Shown: piece after piece, positions 6,631 to 15,086 of the stretch | Position numbering within the stretch: position 1 is the stretch's first letter | Layout of the letters: each line of letters starts with the position of its first letter | Source: Boothiomyces macroporosus | Lineage: Eukaryota; Chytridiomycota; Chytridiomycetes; Rhizophydiales; Terramycetaceae | Assembly (NCBI GenBank): GCA_027604185.1 | Contig: JADGKB010000199.1 | Span: 1 to 15,086, forward strand | Length of the DNA: 15,086 nt | Direction: 5' to 3' | The notes under the pieces: model-generated | Seen by the model: only the letters and a program-made list of their open reading frames with translations | What the model was told of the DNA's origin: nothing | The model's database searches: none | Program-made: the position numbers and the translations under genes

Positions 6631-9366
6631 ATGTCAGATAATGAAATCGACCCTGATTTAGAGTCACTATTGCATACTGATATCCATCGTGGATTATCAA
6701 ATAAAGAAGTTGGCAAAAGAACTGAGCGATTTGGACTGAACGGTAATCCAAAAGTAACCAAGAATTGCCAGAAAAAAAGACTAACCGCTGGATGAAATTC
6801 ATTAAATATTTCCTTGGGCCAATAGCATATTTACTAGAAATTGCTGCGGTACTGGCAGCGGTTTTAGAAAACTGGATAGACTTTGGGATTTTACTGTTTG
6901 TGCTATTTGGTAACGCTTTTATTGCGTTTTACCAAGAAGCAAAAGCAGACAGTGCCCTCGAATCACTCAAAAATACTTTGGCGTTGAAATCCAGAGTGAT
7001 CCGAAGCGAATTTGTTGAAATTGATTCCAAATACCTTGTGCCTGGTGATGTGATTGCTTTGCGTAGAGGCGATATTGTTCCCGCTGACTGTAGATTGACT
7101 GGATACGATGTCTCACATCAACCTACAACCAACAATTTGCATCTTGATGAATCTGCCTTAACCGGAGAATCCTTACCAGTGTCGAAAGGAAAAGATGCTA
7201 TTGTTTACTCTTCCTCTATTGTGAAATTAGGTAGCATGCTAGGTGTAGTTGTAAAAACAGGCAGGCATACTTTTATAGGAAGAGCAGCTAATCTCATTTC
7301 AATAACCAGCACTGAAGGTCAATTTCAAAGGGTGATGAGGAATATCGGCAACTTTTTGATTGGAATTTCACTGACTCTTGCCTTAATTATATTTGTTGAT
7401 TCTTTGGTAGTTCGGCATGATTCTATCTTGTTTTCTTTGAAAAGAACGGTGATAATCACGATAGCGTCAATTCCAATTGGCTTACCGGCAGTAATGTCTG
7501 TTACAATGGCTGTTGGAGCGACTGAATTGGCTAAAAAGAAAGTCATTATCAAACGGCTTACTGCAATTGAAGAATTGGCTGCTGTAGATATTTTATGCTC
7601 TGATAAGACTGGAACGCTCACTAAAAATAAGCTCTCGTTTGACGAACCATACTTGGCATTCAAAGGAAATACACCAGATAACCCAAAAGGAACTGGCGAG
7701 CAATACACGAAGCACGAATTACTATCTTTTGGATATCTGGCCTCCGAAAACGATTCTCACGATCCAATTGAGGATGCTGTTTGTAAAGCAGCAAAAAAAG
7801 AGTTGCCAGATTTGAAGGATTCAACTGATATTGCTGGATTCAAGATTATCGATTTCACCCCATTCAATTCCACATCAAAATTTACAAAATCTACGATAGA
7901 AACAGAAAATGGTGATAGATATTCTGTAATCAAAGGAGCTCCCCAAGTAGTTATCAAAAAGTGTGGAGAAAGTCCAATTTTTGAACGTGTAGTGGATCAG
8001 TTTGCAGCAAGAGGGCTAAGAGCACTTGGGGTTGCTAGATCCCAGTCATCAAATGATCAAGAACCCGATTCGAACAGAGTAAGTATTTTTAACCCAGAAT
8101 GACAAGCAAGCAGCATTTGAACTTGTAGGATTCATTTCTCTTTTAGATCCGCCAAGGCCAGATTCAGCTCAAACGATTAAAGAGTGCAATTCACTTGGTA
8201 TTCAAATTAAAATGATTACTGGGGATCAGTTGATTGTTGCAAAAGAAGTTGCGTATCGACTGGGAATGAATCGCACTATTCTAGACGCTCTGAAATTGGT
8301 TGATAGAGAACTATCAGAAGAGCAGTTGACAAGGTTGTGCGAAAAAGGGGATGGATTTGCGCATGTAATACCCGAACACAAGTACCGAGTGGTTGAATTG
8401 CTGCAGCGCAGTGGACATTTCGTCGGAATGACTGGAGATGGTGTAAACGATGCACCAGCATTGAAAAAAGCAAATGTTGGGATTGCTGTTCAAGGGTGTA
8501 CAGATGCAGCTAGAGCAGCTGCCGATATTGTCTTGTTGGCTGAGGGACTTTCGACAATTATTGATGGTGTCAAATGTTCCAGAGAAATCTTTCAAAGAAT
8601 GCATACATATGCCCTCTTTCGAATATCGGCAACTATGCAATTCATTCTATTCTTTTTCATTTCAATCATTGCTTTCAATTTTGCACTTCCGGATCGTCTG
8701 ATATTGTTGATTGCCATAATGAATGACGCTGCAGCGCTAGTTATCTCTATTGATAACGCTTATATATCCTCAACACCAGCAAAATGGAGAATCGGTCAGC
8801 TTTTGATTTTATCACTGGTCCAGGGAAGTTTGTTGATGGGCTATTCGTTTGCTCATTTGTTTCTCGCAAGGTACTTTTACCCATTTAGCTCTCCCCAAGA
8901 CTACAACTATAAAGTTGTTCAAACAATCATGTACCTAAACATCTCGTCATCCCCCAACTTTTTCATATTTTCGACAAGAATGCAAACTTGGTTGTGGAAA
9001 GGGAGACCATCGTGGATTTTTATTGTTGCAATTCTTGGAACACAATTCATAGCGGTCATTATTACTCTAGTCGGTCCAAAAGTGTTTGATGCAGTACCAA
9101 TCAGTCCAGCATGGGCTTTTGGAGTGTATTTTGATTCCATGTTGTTTGTTTTGGTGCTCGATTGTGTAAAAGTATTTGTGATAAAGTATTGGTCGTTCAA
9201 AGTGGTAGCCAGATGCTGGCCAACAAAGGCAAACAAGAAAAAGTTGAGAGAACAACAAGAAAAGGAAAAATTCAATGGGCGGCTAAAAGTGTATCACAAG
9301 AAGCTTCGAAAAGTAATGCTGGTAATTTCGGCAATTGGCGCGTTTAGGGAAAATAAATCGCACTGA
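6631..9366 (+). CDS. P-type (P3A) plasma-membrane H+-ATPase, 3 exons
   Basis: Exons 6631-6742, 6763-8078 and 8098-9366 give about 898 residues, the usual length for P3A proton pumps. ATP hydrolysis drives proton export and sets plasma-membrane potential. Visible motifs are GLNELPEKKTNRW before M1, TGES (171-174, actuator), SIPIGLPAV (274-282, M4), DKTGT (318-322, the phosphorylated Asp), KGAP (428-431), DPPRPD, MITGDQ and TGDGVNDAP (588-596). In M5-M6 there is an Arg in FRISATMQ and IAIMNDAAALVISIDN; the ND aspartate (about 686) corresponds to the proton-carrying Asp of plant pumps. Both introns are forced by homology: N|ELPEKK and SNR|NDKQAAF. The C-terminal tail is short and basic, without a recognisable autoinhibitory region. 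The gene converges on the oxidoreductase gene with only 8 nt between the coding ends. Confidence 0.93.
6743..6762 (+). other. 20-nt spliceosomal intron
   Basis: GTAATCCAAAAGTAACCAAG, phase 1, with GTAAC five nt from the end. Removal restores the family motif GLNELPEKKTN in the H+-ATPase. Confidence 0.88.
8079..8097 (+). other. 19-nt spliceosomal intron
   Basis: GTAAGTATTTTTAACCCAG, phase 0, with TTAAC at positions 11-15. Removal joins the nucleotide-binding domain to the conserved LVGFISLLDPPRPD region of the H+-ATPase. Confidence 0.9.
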
Positions 9367-9374
9367 AATCATTT

Positions 9375-11099
9375 TTAAAGTGAAAAGTTTTCGTATTTGA
9401 TATTCTGTGCTGGGATTGTTGCTGATACCCATTCTTTATATTTTCCATGTATACATTTGGACCGCAAACATACACCACTGCATTGTCTAGGTCAATTAAA
9501 GACATGTCTGTTTCTTCAATCCTTCTACTTTGGATATTGAGGTCTTGATCACTGCCTTGAAATGTCGAGTCAAACACTAGGGTCTTTACTTTGAAGTCTT
9601 TGAGCAATAGCGCTTCGTCACCTCTGCAGCTAAATACCAGCGTCACTCTTGACCGCATATTTGGATCGAGGGAGTTGTACATTGACATGAATGGAGTAAT
9701 CCCAACACCAGCAGCAAACCAAACCATTTTTTGAGGAACATCAGGGAAGCAACTGAACTCTCCTCCAAACCCTTTCAGATAAATCCCATCAAGAACTGGC
9801 TGTTTCAATGAATGCAGGAATCTGCTGATTCTTCCAGCAAGTTTCACGGTAACTGAAAATTGTTTCTTTTGTTTATCGAAATGAGAAACAGTCCATGTTC
9901 TAATTGAATCATCATTGACAAGCTTGGGATTGGCATTGTTCATGTGCTGATACTGGTGAATGAAAATGTGTGAAAAGTCAATAATACCGTACGATCCTGG
10001 AACGCACGATTGGTCATTTAGTGAGGAAGGATACGTAAATGTAAATGTTGAAATCTTGGAAGACAGCTTTTCAATTTTCACTAGAGATATTGGAGTACCG
10101 CTTTCAAAAATTTCGGTAGCTTTCATTTCGTTTCGAAGAAGTCTAATGGGAGGGTTATATGGAGAAAGCACTTCATTGCCCACCAAACAAAGATTAAGCC
10201 CGCCTTTGATCAGTATTGCTTTTTGAATTTCTATAATAGTGATAAGTGACATTCGCGGCATGATTGAATCGGCTTCTTTTCCAAAAACATTTCTCGCAGA
10301 TCCAGTTACATGGAGCATGTCTCCAGTTTCAAAATCAGGAATAACTAGTCCAGCAGCTCCATCAGACTGAATATTTCCAAGCGACTGAAAAAATCTATTT
10401 CCACTATAGTCTGGCAGGACAATCTTCCCAACATCCTTGTCTTTGTAATACCGCATAAACCCTCTGGCACCACCACGATGATTAAACCCTAGTGTTAAAC
10501 GAACCAATACCAAGATCACACTCTGAAGAATCGCCAACCATGTGCTTTGTCACCATGAACATGGTACTGCTCTTGTTTATAAGCGACTGGGCTTCCATAT
10601 TTAATCGATCCATAATAACCGGTTCCCCTGCCTTGCGTTCACAGTATTCGAGGTTTCGGACAGTAATGTACTTTGGACAATTTCCCATATTTTCATCCGC
10701 TTGCAATATAAGAGTAAGAATTCTGTCGGCAAACACTGCAGAGAGAATCTTGCCATTTACTTTGTTTCTTCTTTGATTAGTAAAGTCAACACCCACTGCT
10801 GCAAAGTACTGGCTGCCAAGAACCGCGTTCAAGAATGGATCCTTTTCGTTGATTGAGCACTGGATTTGCATGTTTACTTTTGATAGAATCTTGACGACAG
10901 GATTTACCAAAATGCTTGCCCAAAGCGTACCATCCTTATCAATTGCTCCAAAAGGAAAATAGAGCAGGTTTGCAAAGAAATCAGCGTGTTGCTTTGGAAT
11001 TTCGTCGGAAATATACCACGACGGATTTGCTTCATTCACTGATATTCCTCTTAGCTGCTGGACTGCTACTTCTCCAGAGTGCTGGTTGGTATTTTTCAT
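9375..11099 (-). CDS. PNPOx-like split barrel fused to FAD/NAD(P)H oxidoreductase (FNR type)
   Basis: Start ATG 11099 (MKNTNQHSGEVAVQ); exon 11099-10511, a 22-nt intron, then exon 10488 onward. The N-terminal third has features of the pyridoxamine-phosphate-oxidase-like FMN-binding split barrel: HSGEVAVQ, FGAIDKDGTLWASIL, FNHRGGARGF (197-206) and LPDYSGNRFFQSLGNI. The C-terminal half is a ferredoxin-reductase module with RTWTVS (393-398, FAD), AGVGITP (456-462, NAD(P)H) and VYVCGPN (536-541). No 2Fe-2S domain follows. Such fusions are known as oxidoreductases of uncertain substrate in bacteria and fungi. The 3' end is ambiguous. The open frame runs on to TAA 9344-9346 with an unfamily-like tail. 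A shift near 9410-9430 gives QNIKYENFSL and TAA at 9375-9377, the expected FNR ending. Confidence 0.82.
10489..10510 (-). other. 22-nt spliceosomal intron
   Basis: GTATTG donor, TTTAACACTAG 3' end, phase 1. Removal joins SECDL to GFNHRGGARGF, restoring the continuous split-barrel motif; unspliced, the frame stops soon after. Confidence 0.85.
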
Positions 11100-11577
11100 T
11101 GATATTGTAAACGTCAATTTGGAGCTTTAAATGAATCTATTTTTCCGTCTTTTTATCCACCATCTACGTTTTTCCGCGTAATTTTACCGCAACAGATGGA
11201 AAGGCAACTCTATTTGTGACTCTGCTACTTTGGTAAAAGATTCGAATGTGATTGTTTTTAACACTTGAGTAAGCTCAACACGAGATATCCAATAGAATAG
11301 AAATATTTGTACAGAGAGAGTAGATGAATCTTATTGGAAAATCAAAGAACAGCAAATGCTGACATTAAACATTACCTTTGCACATTAACCTACTCGGCTT
11401 TCGGAAATTTAAAAGTAGCCCGGTACTATTACTCGAATCTTTAAGGATATACCAACTTGGCTGTATGTATCTTTAGTGGGGGGTTTCAAAGAACTGGTAC
11501 AAAGTCTTAAAAAGAAGCACAGCACACCAATTGAGGCTTGTAAAAGATAAATAGCCGAAAGAATAGAACTGTAATTA
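11100..11577. other. Divergent intergenic region
   Basis: 478 nt between the starts of the minus-strand oxidoreductase and the plus-strand membrane protein, so it should hold both promoters. It is AT-rich, with one GGGGGG run near 11477. I see no open gene, tRNA or clear repeat. Confidence 0.4.
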
Positions 11578-12354
11578 ATGGAAACATATCAACTTGAACT
11601 CCAACCCTCCAATGCCGAGCAGCAGGTGCCAAAGAAAGACAATGTTACTCAGCAAACCAAAGACAAACTAGACTCCTTAATATGGGACTATATTCCAATG
11701 GAAGATGTTTTGGACTTGAAGAGGCGTGTTGGAAACATTGTAAAGGCTTCAAAGGAAAACTGTATGTATATTCTCGTTCTTTTTGCTATATACTTGTTTC
11801 TAATTGCTCTTGTTGCAGGTGTGGGTGCCCTTTTGGGAACTATTGGATCTGCCTGTGTATCCTCACTTCATCATGCAAATGTAAATGAAGCTGTCAAAGT
11901 TGGCAGTTTAGCTGGGGCAACTGCTGCAGTGGTCAGTATTCATGCTACTTTTGCAACGATTGTAGTCTGGAATCTGATATTCAGGTTATCCATGGTGATA
12001 TTCAAAGAAGGATGGTTGCAGTTAATTGTTCAAATTCTGGTTCTACTTGCAATATGGCTCAATTCAATAGTTGTTTCTAGTATAGCTGGTGCAGCAGCAA
12101 GTTGGGTTACAGGAAATAGCATGTCACATGGATTCATCGCTGGAGCAGTAGCTGGCTCTTTTGAATTTGTTGCTGATGGGTTTAAAGAAAACGCAAAACA
12201 GAACCAGCAGCCCAATCCATGGCTGTTAATCATGAATATTCGTATTCTTGGCGGATTAAGTGCTGCAGCTGCAACCACAAATGATTTAGCTGGTGGTACA
12301 TTGCTGGGACTTTGGAGTTCAGGTGTTCTAGCGGGAATTAACTTTAATAAATGA
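11578..12354 (+). CDS. Gly/Ala-rich multi-pass membrane protein, family not recognised
   Basis: 258 residues from ATG 11578 to TGA 12352-12354. A charged, glutamine-rich N-terminus of about 60 residues (ELQPSNAEQQ, DVLDLKRRV) is followed by membrane segments. These start near residues 62, 105, 122, 143, 165 and 215. Small-residue spacings that favour helix packing recur: GALLGTIGS, GSLAGATAA, GFIAGAVAGS and LAGGTLLGLWSSGVLAG. The pattern recalls glycine-zipper membrane proteins, but I recognise no family. The frame is open throughout and needs no intron. Its stop lies inside the open frame of the following chitinase-like gene, a 23-nt overlap, so either a rearrangement joined the two or they form one unusually spliced gene. 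Confidence 0.65.
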   Translation: METYQLELQPSNAEQQVPKKDNVTQQTKDKLDSLIWDYIPMEDVLDLKRRVGNIVKASKENCMYILVLFAIYLFLIALVAGVGALLGTIGSACVSSLHHANVNEAVKVGSLAGATAAVVSIHATFATIVVWNLIFRLSMVIFKEGWLQLIVQILVLLAIWLNSIVVSSIAGAAASWVTGNSMSHGFIAGAVAGSFEFVADGFKENAKQNQQPNPWLLIMNIRILGGLSAAAATTNDLAGGTLLGLWSSGVLAGINFNK

Positions 12355-14883
12355 GACAAACATTGATAATTTAACACTTATCCTGTATCTAAACAAATTG
12401 GACGGCATAGATTTCGATTGGGAATATCCAACTGCCTCAGACCGACATGGTAGTGCAGCTGACGCACAAAACTACGTTCTTCTTCTACAGGAATTGAGAC
12501 AACTAGTGGGAAGCAGATACTCAATTTCAGTTGCAGCTCCTGCATCGTATTGGTATCTCAAGGGATTTGATATTGCACAAATGGCAAATTATTTGGACTA
12601 TATCGTTTATATGACATATGATATGCACGGCAATTGGGATTATGCAAATCAATACACTGGCCCGTTCCTTAATGTACACAATAATTTCACAGAAATTGTT
12701 CAAGCTATCAGTATGATTGAAAAGGCTGGTGTTCCAAGCAACAAGATATTGATGGGCTTTGGGTATTACGGAAGATCATTTAAACTTCAATCCTCGTCAT
12801 GTACTTCTGCAGGTATTGTTCAAATTAATGACTAGGGATATGTTTCTTTGATGACCCAGGATCGATGGTTGTTATCGGTAGCGAACTTCAATTTCCAAAT
12901 ACTGCGTTGGCGGGTATGTGCACGAAAACTGGGGGATATCTGGCCGATTTTGAAATCAAGGACATAATTAATCGCCAAGGAGTAACACCTCGACTTGATG
13001 GTCCGTCGCTTTCCAAGATTTTAGTGTACAATAACGGAAGAGATTGGATTGGGTACGATGACGCTCAAACGATTGGTACAAAGGTAATTTTTCTTTAAGA
13101 AAAGACAAATGTTGCTTCAGGAATGTGTTTGGGGGGTACAGCCATCTGGTCAATCGACCAAAGTTGGGATTTTAATATTGTTTCCGTTCCAGTTTGTGGT
13201 AAACATTCAAAAATCAATTTGAACAACCAATGTGAATGTGATGCAGATTTTGCACTTTTAAATGGAAATTGTTATTATACAAAATGCCAGCCTAATTCAA
13301 ATTGGGACAGCAATCAAGATGCCTGTGTTTGCAACCCGGGATTCCAAGGACCAAATTGCACTGCAATTCCACCCCCAACATGTCCACCTCATGCATCAGT
13401 GAATATCTTTAATGTGTGCGTTTGTGATCAAGATTTTGAACTTCAAAATGGTGTATGTGTGTACACGAAATGTCAACCAAATTCCCATTGGGTTAATGAA
13501 AACTGTGTCTGTATGGATGGTTTCGAAGGATCAGATTGTCATCCAGTATGTCAAAAGGGATATGCATGGAATGGAAATACATGCTCTCTAATCATGGTGC
13601 TGGATCCTGTTTGTATTCCAGGTCAAAGCTGCGTTATGATTCCTCCTGGTCCACTACCTATCACATTTACATTTCCATTTAGCGTTCCTGGTCTTCCAAT
13701 CCCATTGGTTATTTCGTCAATTCCTTTCAACATCAATTTACCTGGTCTGCCTCCAATTAGTGTAACTGGGGAATCTGAAAACGACAAGGACAATGAGAAA
13801 CCTAGCAAATGGGACAAACCAGTGTTTGTAAAATGCTTGAATGATGATCCAGACGTTGGATTTGGGATGCAAATATCTGCTAATTTACTTTATCCTCCAA
13901 AAGACAAATCTAGATGGGATCCAACATGTAAATTACTGGGATTGACTATTGCTCAAACAGAAGTTTATGCAAATACTTGTTCTGATACTACTACCACGGT
14001 AGTGGGGACTTTTAAATTAGACTTTTTGGATACTTTGGATTTTCCAGAGGCAATGGCATGCTACATGGCAGAAGAGGATCTGCATGATGTTGCACCAGCT
14101 TGTCCGTCACCATCCTCAAATATAGGAAAAGTATATCAATTTTGATTATAGACTAAAATACAAGTTTCAGAAAGGAAGCGATGCAAAATCCCACAAGAAA
14201 CTCAAAATCAAATCACTCCATTCTTTTGGACATATGAAAATGTTAGAAAAGAACTGAGGGCAATGCTTACTTACACATCTGTACCATCCCCAGAAAGGTA
14301 TGCAGACGTACTTCATCGCAACTATACATTTGACGCGGATGCTTATAATATGCAGTATCCGTCAACTCCGTATAAAGAAACAGGAAAGGAAGATGCAAAA
14401 CCTGCACAAATCCCATTTATATTGAGAAACTTTGCATTCAGAGCACTCAATATAGAAAAAGATGGAATTGGGACGACAACCATCAAACCAAAAAAACCAA
14501 AAAAATCATATGTAGAGTTAGAACATGTTGCAAAAACAAACGGTTTTACACAATTTATTTCAGTCACATCAGATATGGATTTTGCAAGAAGAGCCGCAAT
14601 GCGAAAAGTATTGGAAAGAAAACGTAAGGGTATCATAACAATTCCTTTTGTAATGCTGTCTTTGGATGGCTTGTCTTATACAAATTTGAACGACTTTAAA
14701 AATATTTCTCAATGCAAATTGGATTATAGGACAGTTTTGCAGACTAGACAAAATGTAAACCCAGAAGAAAAGGACCAAATGGAAGTACAAAAGGTTTGGG
14801 ATACATTCCATGGATGGGCAACAAAGTCATCGGAAGCGCTGGTGAGAAATAATATTCCAGCAGTAAAAATTGTATTAAACTAG
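12332..14883 (+). CDS. GH18 chitinase (N-terminally incomplete) with EGF-like repeats and long C-terminal extension
   Basis: Open segments 12332-12812, 12836-13083, 13105-14130 and 14152-14883 splice to 2487 nt in one frame, ending in TAG. The catalytic motif LDGIDFDWEYP (DxxDxDxE complete) is at about 12398-12430. It is followed by YIVYMTYDMHGNWD, GFGYYGRSF, DWIGYDDAQTI and GGTAIWSIDQ, so barrel strands 4 to 8 are present and chitin or related glycan hydrolysis is expected of the family. Strands 1-3, including the SxGG motif, are missing and there is no ATG before the catalytic motif. The gene is therefore 5'-truncated, rearranged or has an exon I cannot see. After GH18 come two 62-residue Cys-rich EGF-like units (13195-13560), a Pro-rich linker (PGLPIPLV, PGLPPISVTG) and about 400 residues I do not recognise. 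Secretion is likely from the domains, but no signal peptide is visible. Confidence 0.72.
12813..12835 (+). other. 23-nt spliceosomal intron
   Basis: GTATTG donor, TTAATGACTAG 3' end, phase 1. It joins SSCTSAG to ICFFDDPG in the chitinase, preserving the Cys pattern of this loop; unspliced, a TAG stops the frame. Confidence 0.75.
13084..13104 (+). other. 21-nt spliceosomal intron
   Basis: GTAATT donor, T-rich centre, AAAAG 3' end, phase 0. It removes an in-frame TAA and joins DAQTIGTK to TNVASGMCLGGTAIWSID, as expected for GH18. It lacks a TTAAY motif. Confidence 0.8.
13195..13566 (+). repeat. Two tandem EGF-like units, 186-nt period
   Basis: Unit 1 (13195-13380) and unit 2 (13381 to about 13560) share C..H......N.C.CD.DF.L.NG.C.YTKCQPNS.W....CVC..GF.G..C. 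The offset is exactly 62 codons. A further short Cys pair follows (CQKGYAWNGNTC). Confidence 0.8.
14131..14151 (+). other. 21-nt spliceosomal intron
   Basis: GTATAT donor, GATTATAG 3' end, phase 0. It removes an in-frame TGA (14143) and joins SPSSNIGK to TKIQVSERK, linking the chitinase to the following 243-codon open frame. It lacks TTAAY, and no known domain spans the junction, so it is less certain than the others. Confidence 0.6.
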
Positions 14884-15086
14884 GCGAATATCGTTTTAAT
14901 GGTGAATGTAACGCAACGTAACTTTAATGAATTCAAGTTCACAGTTATAGTAAATAAGGACCACCCTTGGAATGAGAACTGTAATGGTGTTTATTTCTGC
15001 AGAGCACCCACAGTTTGAATGTAATAAAATGCTGTATTCTATTCCAACTAAAAATTTTAGAGGAAAATAACAGATAATCCAACCCT
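14884..15086. other. 3' flank of the chitinase-like gene
   Basis: 203 nt without a gene. An AATAAAA at about 15022 could serve as a polyadenylation signal; this is only a motif match. Confidence 0.3.

Noticed and set aside
9323..9348. 26-nt GT-AG segment near the H+-ATPase C-terminus
   Set aside because: It lacks the TTAAY motif and the tail is not conserved, so homology cannot decide; the frame is open without splicing.
187..14883. Ciliate-type code with TAA/TAG read as glutamine, suggested by the short introns
   Set aside because: TAA and TAG terminate frames at family-appropriate ends (glycosyltransferase TAG, oxidoreductase TAA, chitinase TAG), and none occurs inside the spliced frames.

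Overview
The window looks like nuclear DNA of a single-celled eukaryote: AT-rich and gene-dense, with family-level similarity to eukaryotic proteins and coding frames interrupted by extremely short GT-AG introns. I placed ten introns of 19-24 nt. Most are forced by protein homology across the junction, and eight carry a TTAAY/GTAAC branch-like motif just before the 3' AG. Genes end in TAA, TAG and TGA with none of these inside the spliced frames, so the standard genetic code applies. I cannot name the organism. A P-type plasma-membrane H+-ATPase and a chitinase fit many protists or fungus-like lineages. The F-box plus 27-residue-repeat proteins are of a kind common in giant viruses and in protists carrying their genes. 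Layout: 187-967 (+) is a spliced multi-pass membrane protein. 1101-1955 (+) is an F-box-like 27-residue-repeat protein, followed by what looks like decayed repeat sequence. 2482-3735 (+) is a coiled-coil / 3CxxC zinc-finger / PD-(D/E)XK nuclease-like protein. 3942-5060 (-) is a second, longer repeat protein. 5131-6359 (+) is a spliced GT61-like glycosyltransferase with an unresolved 5' end. 6631-9366 (+) is a three-exon P-type H+-ATPase. 9375-11099 (-) is a fusion of a PNPOx-like split barrel with a ferredoxin-NADP-reductase-type module, converging on the ATPase with only 8 nt between. 11578-12354 (+) is a Gly/Ala-rich multi-pass membrane protein. 12332-14883 (+) is a spliced gene with the C-terminal half of a GH18 chitinase barrel, two EGF-like units, a proline-rich linker and a long unrecognised C-terminal region. 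The genes do not form an obvious pathway. The GT61 enzyme and chitinase suggest glycan or chitin metabolism at the cell surface, and the H+-ATPase energises the plasma membrane. The two repeat genes flank the nuclease-like gene in opposite orientation, which may be an accessory or virus-derived module. The strongest observation is the intron architecture: all four 19-nt introns place TTAAY at intron positions 11-15, so donor, branch site and acceptor are packed into a near-minimal unit.
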